A stretch of 8,822 nt of DNA from an uncultured beta proteobacterium (lineage in GTDB: Bacteria > Pseudomonadota > Gammaproteobacteria > Burkholderiales > Burkholderiaceae_C): assembly GCA_903886165.1 (NCBI GenBank), contig CAISLL010000375.1:1-8822 (forward strand). Reading direction: 5' to 3'. The notes below the pieces were generated by a model. It saw only the letters and a program-made list of their open reading frames with translations, ran no database searches and was not told where the DNA came from. Position numbers and translations under genes: made by a program. Below are positions 6,648 to 8,822 of the stretch, piece by piece. The first letter of the stretch is position 1. Every line of letters begins with the position of its first letter.

Positions 6648-6693
6648 GAATCCTTCCCCCAAGGCAGATTCCACACCTTCATTGAAACACTCC
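6648..6693 (+). promoter_or_regulatory. C-rich, G-poor stretch before rho (possible rut site)
   Basis: These 46 bases contain 18 C and 5 G, with no strong pairing seen. That is the composition Rho prefers for loading. Escherichia coli rho is known to limit its own transcription in its leader, so a rut site for self-control is reasonable but unproven. Confidence 0.4.
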
Positions 6694-7956
6694 ATGCATT
6701 TAAACGAACTCAAGGCACTGCATGTGTCAGAAGTCCTCAAGCAAGCTGAAGATCTTGAGATTGAAAACACCGGCCGCATGCGCAAGCAGGAGTTGATGTT
6801 TGCAATCATCAAGAAACGCGCCCGCGCCGGGGAACAGATTTTTGCTGATGGTGTGCTGGAGATATTGCCCGATGGCTTTGGTTTTTTGCGCAGCCCGGAC
6901 ACCAGCTACACAGCCAGCACGGATGACATCTACATCAGTCCCAGTCAGGTACGCCGCTTCAACCTGCACACCGGGGACATGATTGAGGGGGAAGTTCGCA
7001 CGCCAAAAGACGGTGAACGCTACTTTGCGCTGAACAAGCTAGAAAAAGTCAACGGTGGGGGCCCGGAAGAGAACAAACACAAGGTGATGTTCGAGAACCT
7101 GACGCCGCTGTTTCCGAACGTCCAGATGCGCCTGGAACGTGACATCAAGGGCGAAGAAAACATCACTGGGCGAATCATTGACATCATTGCGCCCATTGGC
7201 AAAGGCCAACGTGCATTGATCGTTGCACAGCCAAAAAGTGGTAAGACGGTGATGATGCAACACATTGCGCACGCCATTTCAACCAACTACCCCGACAGCT
7301 ACCTGATGGTGCTGCTGATTGATGAGCGTCCTGAAGAGGTCACCGAGATGCAGCGCACTGTCAAGGGCGAGGTGATTGCCTCCACCTTTGATGAACCTGC
7401 CGCGCGCCACGTACATGTGGCTGAGATGGTGATTGAACGCGCCAAGCGTCTGGTTGAACTGAAAAAAGACGTGGTGATCCTGCTCGACTCCATCACCCGG
7501 TTGGCCCGTGCCTACAACAACGTGGTGCCCTCCTCGGGCAAGGTGCTTACGGGCGGTGTGGATTCAAACGCCCTGCAGCGTCCAAAGCGATTTTTGGGTG
7601 CTGCGCGCAATGTGGAAGAAGGTGGCTCCCTGACCATCATCGCCACGGCCCTGGTCGACACCGGAAGCCGCATGGACGAGGTGATCTTTGAAGAATTCAA
7701 GGGCACAGGCAATTCAGAAATCCACCTGGATCGCCGCCTGTACGAAAAGCGGGTGTTCCCTTCCATTCAGCTCAATCGAAGCGGCACGCGCCGCGAAGAA
7801 TTGTTGCTGGCACCTGACATCCTGCAAAAGACCAGGATCCTGCGCCAGTTTCTGTACAACATGGACGAGATCGAGTCGATGGAAATGGTACTCAAACAAA
7901 TGCGTGCGACGAAAACGAACAGCGAATTCTTCGACATGATGCGTCGTGGCGGCTGA
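6694..7956 (+). CDS. rho: Transcription termination factor Rho
   Basis: The 420-residue protein is the hexameric RNA-dependent ATPase/helicase that ends transcription at rut-containing RNAs. The N-terminal helical domain (1-47) begins MHLNELKALHVSEVL, matching the start of E. coli Rho. The RNA-binding cold-shock-like domain follows (about 48-118), with DGFGFLRSPDTSY at 60-72. The ATPase domain has Walker A QPKSGKT (179-185), Walker B VVILLDS (260-266) and the Q-loop region VLTGGVDSNALQRPKRF (284-300). The arginine-containing NRSGTRREEL lies at 361-370. K181, K184, D265 and R366 fall at the same numbers as in E. coli, which supports ATG 6694. An in-frame ATG at 6616 would add 26 residues but lies inside the leader hairpin. 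The ribosome site before 6694 is weak. The Walker A region differs from E. coli PPKAGKT by Q179 and S182. Transcription is probably independent of trxA. Confidence 0.97.
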   Translation: MHLNELKALHVSEVLKQAEDLEIENTGRMRKQELMFAIIKKRARAGEQIFADGVLEILPDGFGFLRSPDTSYTASTDDIYISPSQVRRFNLHTGDMIEGEVRTPKDGERYFALNKLEKVNGGGPEENKHKVMFENLTPLFPNVQMRLERDIKGEENITGRIIDIIAPIGKGQRALIVAQPKSGKTVMMQHIAHAISTNYPDSYLMVLLIDERPEEVTEMQRTVKGEVIASTFDEPAARHVHVAEMVIERAKRLVELKKDVVILLDSITRLARAYNNVVPSSGKVLTGGVDSNALQRPKRFLGAARNVEEGGSLTIIATALVDTGSRMDEVIFEEFKGTGNSEIHLDRRLYEKRVFPSIQLNRSGTRREELLLAPDILQKTRILRQFLYNMDEIESMEMVLKQMRATKTNSEFFDMMRRGG

Positions 7957-7958
7957 TC

Positions 7959-7964
7959 TATAAT
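7959..7964 (+). promoter_or_regulatory. Consensus -10 element for rpmE2
   Basis: A perfect TATAAT lies 3 bases after the rho stop and 91 bases before the rpmE2 start. A clear -35 at 16-18 bases is not visible; TCGACA at 7931-7936 is too distant. Initiation near 7971 would give an rpmE2 leader of about 85 bases that includes the palindromes at 8002-8021. Confidence 0.5.
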
Positions 7965-8001
7965 TTACGGTTTTTAGCGAAAAGTACGAACAGCTTTTAA
8001 T

Positions 8002-8021
8002 TGCGCAATGGGTTGCGCAAG
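8002..8021 (+). repeat. Tandem perfect palindromes (TTGCGCAA twice) in the rpmE2 leader
   Basis: TTGCGCAA occurs at 8002-8009 and again at 8014-8021, separated by TGGG. Each copy is its own reverse complement. The pair can therefore act as two DNA sites or fold in RNA as an 8-bp hairpin with a 4-base loop. No T-run follows, so it is not a terminator. It lies 34 bases before rpmE2 and could serve translational self-control by L31 or bind a regulator. Confidence 0.5.
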
Positions 8022-8055
8022 GGCTGGCGCGGCTAACGCATCTGATGGAGAAATC

Positions 8056-8313
8056 ATGAAAGCAGGCATTCACCCCAACTACCGCGAAATTTGCTTCGTG
8101 GATTCGTCCAACGGTTTTAAATTTGTCACACGCTCATGTGCCAATGCCAAAGAAATGATCAAGATGGAAGACGGTCGCGAACTGCCTCTCTACAAACTTG
8201 ATACGTCCAGCGAATCGCACCCCTTCTACACCGGAACACAAAAGTCCGTGGACAACATGGGTGGACGCGTGGAGCGCTTCCGCAACCGTTTCGGTAAATC
8301 TGCGGCCAAGTAA
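8056..8313 (+). CDS. rpmE2: 50S ribosomal protein L31, type B
   Basis: The 85-residue product is bacterial ribosomal protein bL31, which sits at the central protuberance and bridges the subunits. KAGIHPNYREICFVD (2-16), SHPFYTG (54-60) and GGRVERFRNRFG (69-80) identify the family. It is the type B form: the only cysteines are C13 and C28, so the zinc-binding CxxC pairs of type A are missing. The start ATG 8056 has GGAG 5 bases upstream; the frame is open further upstream but that stretch is leader. It follows rho with its own candidate promoter and ends in a strong terminator. Type B copies are often released from zinc control by Zur, but no Zur-like palindrome was recognised here. It may be the organism's only L31, which the window cannot tell. 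Confidence 0.96.
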   Translation: MKAGIHPNYREICFVDSSNGFKFVTRSCANAKEMIKMEDGRELPLYKLDTSSESHPFYTGTQKSVDNMGGRVERFRNRFGKSAAK

Positions 8314-8333
8314 GCCAGTCAGCACGCTTTGCC

Positions 8334-8367
8334 AAAGGCAGCCGGGTCATTCCGCGCTGCCTTTTTT
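8334..8367 (+). terminator. Intrinsic terminator of rpmE2
   Basis: The arms AAAGGCAGC (8334-8342) and GCTGCCTTT (8356-8364) pair over 9 bp. The stem continues as CGG/CCG after a one-base bulge, with the loop GTCATT at the tip. A run of six T (8362-8367) ends it. Confidence 0.93.
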
Positions 8368-8381
8368 CTTTGCACCGTCCA

Positions 8382-8822
8382 ATGTCCTTCTCCCACGGTT
8401 CTGTGAACAGCCCTACGCCCGCCATCGTCGCTCAAGGCGCAGTTAAGCGCTTGCCGCGCCTTGCACTGTTGTTGTTTTGCCTGGCCTATGTGCTTCCGGG
8501 CTTTTTGGGCCGCGTGCCCTGGAAGCGCGACGACATCACCACTTTTGGCTACATGGCGGAGCTGGCCCGTGGCGCCACAAGCTGGTGGCAGCCAACGCTT
8601 GGCGGCTTACCACCGGAAGTGGACGCCCTGCTACCCTACTGGTTAGGCGCGTGGAGCATTCAGCTTGCGCCAGTCTGGGTACCTGCGGACCTGGCGGCAC
8701 GGCTTCCTTTCATGGGGTTATTGGTGCTGGCACTCATGGCTACCTGGTATGGCACTTATTACCTGGCCCGCAGCCCGTTGGCACAACCAGTGGCCTTTGC
8801 CTTTGGCGGCGAGGCGCGACCA
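8382..8822 (+). CDS. Membrane glycosyltransferase, GT-C/ArnT-like (5' part; runs off the window)
   Basis: The 147 codons visible encode the N-terminus of a polytopic membrane protein. A positively charged lead (KRLPR, 22-26) is followed by a first membrane segment (about 27-44). A loop then carries the acidic pair D50-D51. The pattern WKRDDITTFGYMAELARGATSWWQPTLGG matches the first periplasmic loop of ArnT/PMT-like GT-C enzymes, where acidic residues take part in sugar transfer from a lipid donor. LLPYWLGAWSIQL (83-95) and DLAARLP (103-109), followed by a second membrane segment (about 110-128), are also typical. Donor and acceptor are unknown; lipid A or another envelope glycan is possible. 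The start ATG 8382 lacks a clear ribosome site and lies only 14 bases after the rpmE2 terminator. GTG 8403 is an alternative. Relatives have about 500-600 residues, so most of the gene lies outside. Confidence 0.8.
   Translation, partial: MSFSHGSVNSPTPAIVAQGAVKRLPRLALLLFCLAYVLPGFLGRVPWKRDDITTFGYMAELARGATSWWQPTLGGLPPEVDALLPYWLGAWSIQLAPVWVPADLAARLPFMGLLVLALMATWYGTYYLARSPLAQPVAFAFGGEARP

Noticed and set aside
6616..6693. Extended Rho start at ATG 6616
   Set aside because: The E. coli-like N-terminus and exact residue numbering start at 6694, and 6616 is inside the leader hairpin.

Overview
The window looks like chromosome of a betaproteobacterium, most likely Burkholderiales and probably a Comamonadaceae relative (Rhodoferax/Polaromonas type). 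The reasons are the moderately high GC content, the trxA - rho - type B rpmE order, a PP_4765-type flavoprotein beside them, and a GcvA-like LysR regulator. This placement rests on recognised protein families and gene order; no database was searched.

Left third (1-3206): a two-gene set on the minus strand and a divergent LysR-type regulator. The first minus-strand gene (599-2155) encodes a trimethylamine methyltransferase (MttB) superfamily protein without an in-frame amber codon, so it is a non-pyrrolysine member. The second, 52 bases downstream and cut by the window edge (1-546), encodes the FAD domain of a dimethylglycine/sarcosine dehydrogenase-like oxidoreductase. The likely theme is demethylation of a quaternary or methylated amine, with the LysR protein (2310-3206) as local regulator. 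The 154-bp divergent region holds two inverted repeats that could be operators; one is a good T-N11-A LysR box just upstream of the regulator's own start.

Middle (3227-5975): two minus-strand genes 157 bases apart. One is a 431-residue CoA-transferase of the acetyl-CoA hydrolase/4-hydroxybutyrate CoA-transferase family with its catalytic glutamate in place. The other is an HI0933/PP_4765-family flavoprotein. An AT-rich patch with a perfect 12-bp palindrome lies between them.

Right third (6155-8822): a plus-strand housekeeping block. It contains thioredoxin (trxA), transcription terminator Rho (rho), ribosomal protein L31 type B (rpmE2) and the start of a GT-C/ArnT-like membrane glycosyltransferase. 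trxA and rpmE2 each end in a strong intrinsic terminator, so trxA, rho and rpmE2 look like separately controlled units. The rho leader contains a bipartite 14-bp hairpin followed by a C-rich, G-poor stretch, which suggests Rho-dependent self-control. The rpmE2 leader contains a perfect 8-bp palindrome repeated with a 4-base spacer. No rRNA, tRNA, CRISPR array, insertion sequence or prophage gene was seen, and no gene-free stretch exceeds about 210 bases.
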